DNA of 64,000 bases. Origin: Lepidostoma basale (Eukaryota; Arthropoda; Insecta; Trichoptera; Lepidostomatidae). The stretch is from contig JAHDVF020000001.1 of NCBI GenBank assembly GCA_022606425.2, positions 1,364,001-1,428,000 of the forward strand, written 5' to 3'. A model generated the notes under the pieces. It was not told the DNA's origin and made no database searches. It saw nothing but the letters and a program-made list of their open reading frames with translations. Both the position numbers and the translations under genes were made by a program. This document shows positions 20,901-30,580 of the stretch, one piece after another; within the stretch, counting starts at the first letter, position 1, and every line of letters begins with the position of its first letter.

Positions 20901-20904
20901 GGAG

Positions 20905-22295
20905 GTTCAAATCTCCTATTGATTTTCATATTCCGGTCCATTCGGTATAAAAATCAATTTACATACTCCTATTGCAACTTTGTTTACATTCAATATGTTT
21001 CTCACTTTTTCACGAGGAGTTACGAGTATTACGTAATAAGTAGATGAAGGTATTGGTCTTAACCGTGTTTTACAATTTATTACTACCTGAGTCCCTGACA
21101 CACTTCCGCTTGCGAGCGTCTTGTTCCGGATTCCGCCATTTTAGATAGTCTTTTTTTTTTAGTTACCCGGGGTGATTTTCTTTTCAAAACGAAGAAAATA
21201 CTCTGTTCATCGAGGTAAATCTGGCTGTAATTTTTTTTCGCTTTAAATACCAGGCAGATAGTGTGCCGGGCGAGTTAATTAAACCAGTGACATGTTTGTT
21301 TAGCGAATCTGGTATGGGGCGATTTTCAGACTAATTGACGGTTTTCGCTTTCGACAAACTTTTTCCCGATTGACTGTTTTTACTTTCGATAAAAAAAAAA
21401 TTCGACCGTTTTTACTACACGATGAAGATAATGACTTAATGTAAAAAGCGAATCAAATTTCAATCAAAGAACAAAAGAAATCTTACTTTAGATGTTTTAC
21501 GCTATTGAATCTGAAGAGTGTTTTTTGTATTAAGGGTTATAGCATTCTGGTTTAGACGCTCGATTTTTTTAAATGAAAATATTATTATAGATATTGATAT
21601 ACGGGTTATGAGGCTCAACGAATATACTTTTAAAAATCATAAAAAAATATCTGATTTTTTTTTATTTTTTTTTATTAACATAAACAACCGGCGAACGGAA
21701 TGCCTTAAAAAGTTGGTTTGTCGCTGGCGGCATTGATTTCTCAATCTTAAATAAAAAACATTTTTTTTAATGCTTCCGGTGGCTCAAGCGCAAACTACGG
21801 AAATGAATTTTTATTTATAAATATCACTACGGCGGACATTTTAAGAAAAAAAAACAAGATTTTTTTTCATGATTTTGGTCCAAAAAAAACATTAAAATCA
21901 ATTTTTTTTATTTGGTTGTAGTTTGCGCTGAAGCTACTGTGTAAAATATATGGTTAAAATTCCGAAGAAATTCTTGCCGCCGACCAAAAAAGATAGTTTT
22001 GAGGGAAACGCGTTAAAGTTTTTTTTTAACGAAAAAGTCTTTCCTGCAGTCAATCAGCGATGCCTGCACCATACAAAATCCCTTCAGCTCAAATAACCTA
22101 ATCCTCTTTGTTCATATTTTGTGAACGAAATTTCCCCGTTACAATCTTTGAATTTAAAATATTTCGGTAACATTGAGAAAACTAGGAAAAAAATTATAAT
22201 GCTGTAACCAGCCGTTTGATCAATGTGCACATCGAATGATGTATCTTTTGATTTTTTCAATTTTTGAGCAACGTAAAAGTTGTGAAATAATATAG
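20905..22295. other. unassigned, poly-T rich
   Basis: Many T/A homopolymers. Around 21960-22080 the block gggaaacgcgttaaagttt resembles 945-965 (ttaaacgcgtttaaagttt), suggesting an old dispersed repeat. No coding region. Confidence 0.35.
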
Positions 22296-22542
22296 TTATA
22301 GGGGAAGGGGGGGCTAGTTGTTACAGGGGCAAGTTGTTACATTCTAAATAACTCCCCCACTACTAGGTTCTGTGGCTTATGTGTCGCATAGTATGTCCAA
22401 GTATCGTATCCGCGGTGCTCGACGGAACTTCGCTCTTGCCAGTCGTGCGTAATTCAAATAAACTCGATTATAGTGCATTTCGTATCTGAAAGTAACTTTC
22501 GTTGACTGATTTTGAAGTTTAATTGTTCACTAACTATAAGAG

Positions 22543-22792
22543 GTAAGTTGATTCTAAGTAAATTGGTAAAACTCTACATGTCTCTGCTTACATTAAGATA
22601 ATATATCGAAATAATAACACTTTCCGTGTTAATGTTATAGCAATTTGTTTTCATTTTGGGTCAGGGGGGCTAGTTGTTACAACGATGGGGGGGCAAGTTG
22701 TTACTGTAACAACTAGCCCCACTACGTTTCCCTTTAACTTCAAATAGCATATTTATATAAAATTATTAAACTATTTATTATTATTGTTCTAG
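22543..22792 (+). other. putative 5' UTR intron of pogo-like element
   Basis: Donor ag|gtaagt (GT at 22543) and acceptor ttattgttctag (AG at 22791-22792) bracket 250 bp just before the ATG at 22806. An internal cluster of three terminal-type motifs (22664-22720) lies in the intron. Splicing is inferred from sequence only. Confidence 0.5.
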
Positions 22793-22805
22793 ATTTTATA
22801 TAACA

Positions 22806-23765
22806 ATGCTACGGACATATAAAAAAAACAATTGGGGTAAAATTTCCGAGGAGACCTACAAAAGAGCAGCTAAAGAAGTAACAGAAAAAATATATCTATT
22901 CGAAGAGCTGCCAAAGCATACAAAGTAAATTTTATGACATTACGTTGTTACGTAAAACGTCAAGAGAATGGTCCAACCACATCTAACTTAGTGGGCTACA
23001 ACAAGCCTCGGAATATATTTTCGGTCGATCAGGAAAATGAGCTCACATTATATTTATATAGATACTATATGGCCATATAATCGAGATGTCTTTTCAGAGG
23101 AACACTTCGAGCCTTCCGAAATTACCGATCGTCCAATGCCTGAGAACGTTAGCACTGAAAGTGTATCAATAGATAATACCAACGAAACCATGGCAGAAAC
23201 CGTTTCTATGGTCACTGAACCACATTCATCTTCTCCTTTATAACCTGCAACCTTCAGTTGTGAAGCTCTACCTTAAAATTAAGAAGAGAAATTATCTATT
23301 TTCACGGAACCGCAGCCATCAACAAGTGGCATCAATAAAATCAGAACAAATAAGGCCATATCCTAAATCTGAACCAAGAAAGGGGGTTAATTATTCTAGA
23401 AGAAAAATATAATCAGCAATATTGACTGACACTCCGGTTAAGAACCAAATCGAACTGAAAGAGAGCTCGAGAAAACAAAAACAGGCCGCTTAATCAATTA
23501 CAAAAAACATTTCGATGTGTGCATTTAAAAAAAAAAACAGTAGAAGAAACTGAAGTAGAAGCAAGTACTGGATTCTTCTTCCGACTCGGAACATGAAGAA
23601 TGCCTGTGTTTGGAATGTATGGAGAGTTTTGATTGCTCTAAACCTGGACGGGAATGGATTCATTGCACCGCATGCAATAAATGGGCTCACATTTCCTGCA
23701 TTCATTGCGATAAAGTTAATTTTAGATGCCAAAATTGTGATTCGGACATAGATTTAAGCGATTAA
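22806..23765 (+). pseudogene. pogo/Tigger-like transposase, catalytic domain deleted
   Basis: MLRTYKKNNWGKISEETYKR leads into an HTH_Psq/CENP-B-type domain, continued after a +1 shift as ISIRRAAKAYKVNFMTLRCY and FSVDQENELTLYLYR. The next family block follows almost at once: IWPYNRDVFSEEHFEPSEIT and DRPMPE, normally C-terminal to the DDE domain. So the whole DDE/D domain is gone. Later frames give IRPYPKSEPRKG and ILTDTPVKNQIE, and a cysteine-rich PHD-like finger (CLCLEC, WIHCTACNKWAHISC, CQNC) ends at the TAA at 23763. It may still encode DNA-binding fragments, but the frameshifts make this unlikely. Confidence 0.85.
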
Positions 23766-24136
23766 ATATTCAAAAATTAAATTTTACATGTTATTATATA
23801 TATTTTACAATATATTTTACATATTATTGTTAACAATTACATACATGTTTGATTTTTGTTTTAGTTCGTAACAACGTGCCCCCACCCTGTAACAACTTGC
23901 CCCCCCGTGGGGCACATTGTTACATTTTGATTTTTTTTTTATAAATTCTGTAATTATTTTTGTGGACTTTCTATGAACACATGTAAATTGTTTTATTATA
24001 TTTTAATACACGTACTTTAAGATATAATCAATATGATGTCTCTCAAAATAAACAGTTATCAGATATTCAACTTTTAATTTTTTTGTAACAACTAGCCCCC
24101 CCTTCCCCTACTGCTCCGATCACTTTCAACTTTTTA

Positions 24137-24243
24137 ACACAAAACTCCTAGATTAGAGGCTTTTAACACAATACTCTTAGATTAGAGGCTTTTTTCACAA
24201 TACTCTTAGATTAGAGGCTTTTAACACAATACTCTTAGATCTA
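24137..24243 (+). repeat. ~29-bp minisatellite, about 3.5 units
   Basis: The unit aacacaatactcttagatta + gaggctttt is repeated head to tail with small differences. LINE-A inserted at its right edge. Confidence 0.85.
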
Positions 24244-25029
24244 GAGTCAAGTCTTGGTGTCGAGGTGAGGTATGTAATTCAAACGATTTTATATGAATGT
24301 CGGAAAGTCAGAGGTGTTAGTTTTTGAAAGAGAAGGGCAAATGACAGTTTGTAATATAAGTGTGAACGAAGAGAGCTTGGAACAGGTGAGGGAATTTGTG
24401 TATTTAGGTAGCATGTTCACAGCGGATGGTCGAACGGACAGTGATGTTGAAAAAAGGGTTGGTGCGGGTAACAAAGTGAATGGAGCTTTAAAAATAGTTA
24501 TTGAAAACAAGAATTTATCAATGAAAGCGAAAATGGCCATTCACAATGGAGTTCTGGCGCCAACCCTTATGTATGGAAGCGAAGAATGAAACTGGCAGAA
24601 GAAAGATGAGAGCAGAATGAATGCGGTAGAGATTAGGTCCCTAAGTCGTATGTGTGGTAGAACGATGTACGACAGTATTAGAAAGGAATGTAGAGCGAAA
24701 GAAGGTATTATGAACAAAATTATGAAAGGATCGCTGCGTTGGTTCGGATATATGGAGTACATGGGTGAAGAAAGAATGGTTAAAAAAAGTATACGTAAAC
24801 GATTTAAATGGAGTACAGAATCGAGGTAGACCGAGGAAAACATGGCATGACCAAATTAATCAAATTTTAAATGTTGGTCATGTTAGAAACCGCAAGAATC
24901 GTCGTGCGTGTATGACTCGCTGTATGAATGTGGAGGAAACTAGAGAGGTATATCAGGATAGAGTAATGTGGCGGTCCATTCTCTCTGCCTACCCCTGCGG
25001 AGAAACGGTGTGATGGTTTGTTGTTGTTG
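24241..25029 (+). mobile_element. LINE-A long 5'-truncated copy
   Basis: Frames cover KSEVLVFEREGQ, VREFVYLGSMFTADGRTD, RVGAGNKVNGALKIV, KMAIHNGVLAPTLMYGSE (stop), RSLSRMCGRTMYD, MKGSLRWFGYME and, after a shift, RGRPRKTWHDQINQILNVG through ILSAYPCGETV. The tail is TTG repeats rather than TTAG. CTCTTAGAT flanks both sides (24232-24240 and 25030-25038), a possible 9-bp TSD, though the left flank is a tandem repeat. Confidence 0.88.
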
Positions 25030-25359
25030 CTCTTAGATATATAAACCGGAATGATTGATCCCTTAAATTTCATGCTTGTAAATTAGCCTAATGAAAAGTA
25101 CAAGTTTACCTAATAATTGTCGTAATTTTTGACTATTTCCATTTAAGTAGGTGCAATAATTACAGACTACCTTAAAATATTATTCAATTTATTCAAATGT
25201 CTAAACAAGCTTTTATACATAGAGAATACTCTTCTTCGTGTTTTAATGATCATTAATCAACCACAGAGGGAAACATTACACTCAATGTTGCTCATTAGCA
25301 GACACACTAAATATAAATAGACAATGGTTTTCTTTGTATCCAACTCCATATTTCATGTA

Positions 25360-25525
25360 TATACGCAACAACAACAACAAACTACCACGCCGTTTCCCCC
25401 CAGAGGAAGGTAGAGAGAATGGACCGCCCCACAACTCTATCCTGACACACCTATCGAAACCGGAACCTTCGGGGTAGCAGTAAATGCACTTATCAATCGG
25501 CCACGATGGTCGTCAATTTCAAATT
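25360..25525 (-). mobile_element. LINE-A 3' end fused to SINE-1 head
   Basis: 25360-25455 is an inverted LINE-A terminus with an acaacaacaac (GTT-type) tail. It passes directly at about 25456 into the minus-strand SINE-1 tRNA-like head (aaccggaaccttcgg, cacttatcaatcggccacga). Neither element is complete. Confidence 0.65.
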
Positions 25526-25732
25526 AGGTGTATAAAAATCCGCGTTTGATTTTAGTTTTCACCATTGACATGTATCGCCTTTACTTAAGCATTATTATAA
25601 ATATATTTTAGTTACTTTTTATTTAGTTATAATAAAAACACAATTCTTACAACTTATCAATAACAATTTTAACGCAATATGTAACAAACTTTCGTATGAA
25701 GTCTTTAATTTATGGTGTGACATTATTAAATA

Positions 25733-25885
25733 CACTTGTCAAAATTTGAATATGAACCACTTTATTCATTATTAAAACCAACAGGTGATCAGTGTATTCT
25801 GTTACCCTGACGAAGCTCCGGCGGGAGCGAAACCGGTTGATGTTAATAACGAATAAAATGGTTCATATGCAAATTTTGACAAGTT
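25733..25885. mobile_element. foldback with near-perfect hammerhead-like core
   Basis: Arms of ~48 nt (cttgtcaaaatttgaatatg, then aaccactttattcattatta, and its complement at 25835-25885) flank CTGACGAA, stem GCTCC/GGAGC with loop GGCG, then GAAAC, CG and GTT. Paired arms would form a very long stem I. No coding frame. Confidence 0.75.
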
Positions 25886-25911
25886 TATTATTATTGTATT
25901 CAATATGTAAC

Positions 25912-26060
25912 AGTTTTAAGATTTGATAATGCATTAGAAGAGCGAAACATGTCATTTTCATAAAATATAATAAAACTTCTAAAAAAATGACGTTTTCATT
26001 CGTATTAATTATTTAATATGTAGTTTTACATCATTGTTTAAGAAACAATAAAAAATAGCC
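25912..26060. mobile_element. palMITE copy E, single arm
   Basis: Only the right arm is present: gcgaaacatgtcattttcat, acgttttcattcgtattaat, gttttacatcattg. Its outer end and flank were tandemly duplicated (see 26001-26834). Confidence 0.75.
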
Positions 26061-26834
26061 ATCTAATAGTTTTAACGTAACACGAAAGGAAAGAAAACAC
26101 AATGAAGAGATAAACAAAAAACGCTTAAAAATGTGACCGAACGTATACCGCCCTTAGGTTCCTGAACTTATTAACGTATACTTTCAGAGTACTTCGTATG
26201 AATTATTTAATATGGACTTGGACTTGGATCTTCTGGCTTACAGAGGTTCAGCTCATGTGGCTATTCCTCTTACGTCTGATGGGAACATTGTTGGAAGGTG
26301 ACTTGGTGGGTTGTTAGTTTATTCGGGGGCATGATTTGTGTGGCCCGGAGTGTTCATCTGAAGGAGAATCGATTTTGGGCGCTTGTGGCGGCTGGAAGTG
26401 TTTGGGTCGTAATTTGAGAGGTATTTTATTGTGGGGTTGGGATGTGAAGGGAGTCCTTTATAAAAACGTTCGGCAAGTTTCAGAATGAATTCATCTATCA
26501 TCGGGATTCCCGATTCTTGGTGCAGTTGTGTAATCCTGGTCCATGAAGGCGCACCAAGCGATAAACGGATAGCCTTATTTTGCAGGATTTGGAGTTTTTG
26601 TATGTGACTCGAAGCTGCATAGCCCCAGATTGGGGCTGCATAAATGGAGTTTTACATCATTGTTCAAGAAACAATATAAAAAATAGCCGTATAATAGTTG
26701 TAACATAACACGAAAGAAAAGAAAACACAATGAAGAGATAAACAAAAAACGCTTAAAAATGTGACCGAACTTATACCGCCCGTTGGTTCCTGAACTTATT
26801 AACGTACTCGTATACTTTCAGAGTACTTGGTGGG
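26001..26834 (+). repeat. ~190-bp tandem duplication, second unit split by a LINE
   Basis: Unit 1 (26001-26194) spans the palMITE outer end plus flank (aacacgaaaggaaagaaaac, aaaatgtgaccgaacgtata). Unit 2 starts at 26195, is broken by a LINE at 26217-26643 (ATGGA at 26212-26216 and 26644-26648), and resumes to 26834. Unit 2 has an extra CTCGTA at 26808 relative to unit 1. Confidence 0.85.
26217..26643 (-). mobile_element. jockey-like LINE C-terminal fragment
   Basis: The minus strand reads YAAPIWGYAASSHIQKLQIL, NKAIRLSLGAPSW, TQLHQESGIPMIDEFILKLA. This is the 'YG.P.WG.A....I..LQ..QNK.LR' region found after the RT domain of jockey-clade LINEs. The RT core is missing. It is probably a 5'-truncated insertion. 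Confidence 0.78.
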
Positions 26835-27079
26835 CCGCGGCAAGTCAATTATAAACTTTTATACCCTTATATAAAAATCTGTTTTCGGATTCCCTTGAAA
26901 ATAACGTATTAATTCGAAATTCGTTATTCTCGTTGGATAACCGTGTACCTCACAGTTATAAGTAATCTGGTCGCACAAATACTTAAGTAGAGGACCACCC
27001 CTTGATGTGCACGCAAAAATTAAAATTAAAATTAATCCGTTGTATTTTGACACAGCGTCATTTTTTTATTTTTTATCCA

Positions 27080-27165
27080 ACTGGTCGTTTGAACCCAATT
27101 ACTGTATACACTTTGTTTTTAACTATTATATTGATTGTCTTGACATGTGAGACCCCAATAAGAAC
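27080..27165 (-). mobile_element. SINE-1 tail B fragment
   Basis: Inverted tail B (actggtcgtttgaacccaat, tactgtatac) plus a bit of the body (ttatattgattgtcttgac). Head missing. Confidence 0.6.
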
Positions 27166-27224
27166 TTTAAATTATTATTTTAAATTTTAAATTTATTCAT
27201 AATATTTGTTATAACAAAATCATA

Positions 27225-27425
27225 AACGTTCCAAAATAAATCTTTATAACATCTGTCAAAACTGACCATATTTGTAAACAATTTTATAATATTTTAAATA
27301 TTTATATAATTTCACTGATGCTTCACAAGGGCTGGTTTGTCCGAAGCATGTTTTATATTACTTTTTATTTAATTTTTTCAATAAATGTGAGTGTTGTATA
27401 CAAAGTATATAAAAAAAAGGAACAT
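27225..27425. mobile_element. foldback element (copy 2 of 18428-18660)
   Basis: It shares aaacgttccaaaataaatct, aacatctgtcaaaactgacc and the right end gtgttgtatacaaagtatat with 18428-18660. The hammerhead-like core is decayed here (CTGATGCTTC, then CGAAGCATG). Confidence 0.65.
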
Positions 27426-27429
27426 TAGT

Positions 27430-27875
27430 ATATTTAATTAATATTAATCGTATTTATTATTACAAAAAAATTAAAGAGTATTTTGTAACTCAGCTGCGTA
27501 ACATTGTCTATAGGGCTCCTCTGATTTTGTTAATATTGTCTTTCTTCTACTGTATTAACTGTGCATTATCATTTTACCTTGTTCAGCCTGTTGTCCTTCA
27601 CCCTCTTTGAGGCGGTAATATTCTCTTTAGAGGGAAACCAGATTAGGAGGCGATTGTCTGCCGCCCGCTTCACTCTCGGAAATATCTCAATTCGCCACTT
27701 TGGGCCGTGTCTGCGGCGGGAAGGTTTCATTGAAATCCACGGTAGCTCGTTGAAAATACGAGTGTAATATTCGAGTCTAATATACAATGCCAGACCGTTT
27801 CAGCCAAGCTATCATTACAGCATCGATTGTTCGCGAATGATTTGACGTACCCACAAAATACATTTTTTACGTAAT
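27430..27875. other. unassigned
   Basis: 27560-27770 is less AT-rich and open in two frames on opposite strands (68 and 72 codons), but neither shows a recognisable family. I do not call a gene. Confidence 0.3.
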
Positions 27876-27879
27876 TTGA

Positions 27880-28230
27880 ATATTTATTGTTTCTTGAACA
27901 ATGATGTAAAACTCCATATTAAATAATCAATACCAATGCAAACGTCTGTTTTCTAGAAGTTTTTATTATATTTTATTTGAATGGAGAAATAAGAAAGATC
28001 CGAAAAATGGAATAAGATAGCCAGGGACAAGAGCCAGTGGAGGACTGTTGTGGAGGAGGCCAAGTCCTACACCGGGATGTATCGCCGAGAAGAAGAAGAT
28101 GTGAATGACATGTTTCGCCTGTCTAAGGCATTATCAAATGATAATGAACGACGAAACATGTCATTCACATAAAATATAATAAAACTTCTAGGAAACAGAC
28201 GTTTTCATTCGTATTAAAAATTTGTATTAT
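27880..28230. mobile_element. palMITE copy F with LINE-G tail inside
   Basis: Arms are well preserved (left tttcttgaacaatgatgtaa, aacgtctgttttctagaagt; right complement to 28228). About 27980-28100 is a foreign insert reading WNKIARDKSQWRTVVEEAKS, then YTGMYRREEE with a gaagaagaag tail. That is a LINE 3' end in the left arm, near tttgaatg/gtgaatgac. Confidence 0.8.
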
Positions 28231-28504
28231 TATATAATAATCTGATTCAATGTTTTTTGTATAATAATATGGAAAAATATAATCATGACTCCTGATATGA
28301 TTTCCGGAACCCTACTTTCGTTTATATGTATATATTTTATAATCTGGCTCGTATATTTTAATTATAATATTAAATGATTTATTTCTAATTTTGTAACCGA
28401 ATTCCCCAGAACCGCTTACTAGACTGATTGATTTAAAAATTTATACTACGTTATTAATTATCTCTATGAAATAAAAACAATATTATCAGTTATTGTGATG
28501 TTAA

Positions 28505-28625
28505 TAGACTTTGCTGCAAACCAACCCCTAAGATTGAAATTGCAAAAAGATTATTATTTTGCAAATCCACTACAAAATGGTAGTTTCAATCCATGGGGTT
28601 GGTTTGCAGCAAATCCAACGTCGTT
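28505..28625. repeat. short palindrome from a LINE 3' end
   Basis: Left ttgctgcaaaccaacccc and right ggggttggtttgcagcaa are inverted around 28560. The sequence tttcaatcc plus ggttggtttgcagcaa also matches the LINE end at 10180-10200. Confidence 0.6.
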
Positions 28626-28778
28626 GCTGGCGGAATTTTCTTTTAACACTCATCGCCCGGAATCGAACCCATGGACTAGGTGTAACAGTCATCGATTCAA
28701 ATCAAATTAGTTTTAATTACAAACAAAAATTATAGTTAAATGCATCTATTGAGAACAACTAAGATGTAATCTATAATA

Positions 28779-29420
28779 TTGGGTTGATGCAAAGGTTTTG
28801 ACGTTTTTTTTTTAAATAAAAGAAAACTATGCCATTTTTTGTTTGTGTTATTAATTTAATCAATTATATATAATAATTTCCAGCGATTCTTATAACCTTC
28901 TCCAACCTTTCTATTAACTTATTAAAACCGTTGGAGTGAAATTTCGGTGACTTTGATTCGAAAAATGTATAAAGGGATGTTTTAACCTGCTCCATTGTAT
29001 ATAAAAAAATATCATTTAAAAAATTGCATTGATCTGAATAAATGATAATCAGAAGGAGCCAGATTTGAAGAATACGGTGGTTGCTTGATAACATCCCTAT
29101 TCAACTCATTTAGCTTATCATCGCTACCCGTATTCGCGCGTTGTCGTGATATAACACTAACCAATTTTTGTTTATCAATTCTGGTCAATTCTTTTCAAGA
29201 GTGATATTTAATTTTATTAATTGTTGACAATATCATTTTGATGTACGAGTAATTGTATGATTGCGTTTTAGAAGTTCAAAATACACAATACCCTAGGAAT
29301 CCCACCAAATAACAAAACATTTTTTTTTACGAATTCCGGCCTTGGAAGTTGTTAATGGGGCATGTCCAGAAAGCCCAACGTCTTTTTCATGTTATATAAT
29401 ACCAGGAACACATTAGAGTT
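28779..29420 (-). pseudogene. mariner-4 relic
   Basis: The right terminus ttgggttgatgcaaaggttt follows a TA (28777-28778), the classic TTGGGTTG(G)TGCAAA mariner end. Minus-strand frames give WWDS, GIVYFELLKRN, YCQQLIKLN, VLYHDNARIRVA (second catalytic D), a PPYSSNLAPSDYHLFRSMQ block (third D) and VKTSLYTFFESKSPKFHSNG. The N-terminal half and the other terminus are missing. Many indels. Confidence 0.85.
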
Positions 29421-29570
29421 CAAGAGTCTTCTGAACGTACTTTCGCTAATAACTGTTCATAACTGTTGCCACTCTGCCACGAAGGCCGGCTACAGAGGTA
29501 GTAGTCAACTTTGTAATGTTAGTGTAATGATAATAACGGGACTCACGAGTGACCACTTGTCCGTCCTCAG

Positions 29571-29671
29571 GTGCTCGGCGTGGGCGGCGCTCCCGGCGGA
29601 TCCCAGTAGAGATGCTGGCTGCCCGCGGGGGTAGGCAGGCCACGTGCTCAGCGCGGCCCAGCAACACCCAG
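29571..29671 (+). other. candidate host exon, 101 bp
   Basis: A very GC-rich block is preceded by ccacttgtccgtcctcag and followed by gtgagatga, a good acceptor and donor pair. One of three frames is open throughout and includes ATG CTG GCT GCC. It has no copy elsewhere in the window. No protein family recognised. It could be a 5' exon of a gene extending outside, or chance. Confidence 0.35.
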
Positions 29672-29845
29672 GTGAGATGAGTATGCCCCATACCGAGATC
29701 GATATCTCACTCTTCTTATATGTATCTCCGACGAGATTGAGATTTCATTAAATTTTCATACGAAGCACTCACTTTGTGGTTAGAGATTTTAAATTTATAG
29801 ATATAAAATAATCTTTGTATTTAACCACGGTATGGTTATTATAAT

Positions 29846-30151
29846 AGAGCTGTACCATATTTACAAAGCTCCCAGTCTCACCACACAGGTCAGACTGAAT
29901 AGACTGAGATGGGCCGGTCACGTGTAGAGGATGCCGTCATCGCGAACCCCAAAAAGATTGCTGGAGTGGCACCCAGGTGGTAGAAGACCAATTGGACGAC
30001 CAAGGCTGCGATGGGAGGATGAAGTTGGGAGAGATGGAGCAAGATTGTTAAGAGTGTCAGATTGGAGGGTCGAAGCGGAGGACAGGAAGAGTTGGAGGCG
30101 AAGAATACTGGAGGCTAAGGCTCGATATGAGCTGTAGGGCCATCGAAGAAG
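29846..30151 (+). mobile_element. LINE end with 14-bp TSD
   Basis: The frame reads RLNRLRWAGHV, MPSSRTPKRLLEWHPGGRRP, GRPRLRWEDEV, WRVEAEDRKSWRRRILEAKA and a stop, then a gaagaaga tail. ATGGTTATTATAAT occurs exactly on both sides (29832-29845 and 30152-30165), a 14-bp target duplication inside the foldback arm. Confidence 0.9.
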
Positions 30152-30199
30152 ATGGTTATTATAATCGATGCCAACTAGTTTCGCTTGGACCCAAGCTTC

Positions 30200-30580
30200 A
30201 CCAGGGAAGTATAATAATACAAAATTTACACATAATATATGTAAACATATATTATCAACACTTGAAAATAAATTTATTGATTTCATTCGGACATCTTCGT
30301 CAGGATGTAAATTCTGCAACCTACCACATTCTGACGTAGGCTCATACTCTGGATCTAGGCTAACAAATAACTCTTTCTCTATAATTAATGTCTCATTTGA
30401 TATTTTTTCAGAATTTGAGTCATTACATTCGAATAAAACCTGAATATCTGGAATATCTGGAACTAAGCTGGTACTGTCTTCGTTCTCTATAACTATTTCA
30501 TTAATAATATTTAATCCATTCTCAGGAATAAAGTACAGATAGGTAAATTTGCACTCACAAATGGGAATTGTTCAAATAGG
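30200..30580 (-). other. unrecognised open frame inside foldback
   Basis: About 125 codons are open on the minus strand with an acidic composition (VIENEDSTSLVPDIPDIQVL). No ATG opens the frame. It overlaps the foldback's left arm. I recognise no family. It may be a remnant of the element's original gene or chance. Confidence 0.3.

Larger units (their letters stand above)
22301..24108 (+). mobile_element. pogo-like DNA transposon, DDE-deleted
   Basis: This 1808-bp element has inverted ends (ggggaagggggggctagttg at 22301 and its complement ending at 24108) and TA on both sides (22299-22300 and 24109-24110). Nine copies of a G-run + C(T/A)AGTTGTTAC motif sit at the ends and in two internal clusters. 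It contains a 5' leader with an apparent intron and a transposase reduced to its N- and C-terminal parts. Confidence 0.88.

Noticed and set aside
21960..22080. Similarity between gggaaacgcgttaaagttt here and 945-965
   Set aside because: Only a short word is shared and borders cannot be placed, so I did not define a repeat family.
24137..24243. Short repeats suggesting a CRISPR array
   Set aside because: The units are contiguous, without unique spacers, in a eukaryotic repeat-rich setting. It is a minisatellite.
29918..30319. 133-codon minus-strand frame
   Set aside because: Its distal part is the reverse of the plus-strand LINE end at 29846-30151, with a flanking TSD, so the frame crosses an insertion boundary.
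30200..30580. ~125-codon minus-strand open frame
   Set aside because: No ATG, no family motif and overlap with a foldback arm. Recorded as uncertain instead of as a gene.
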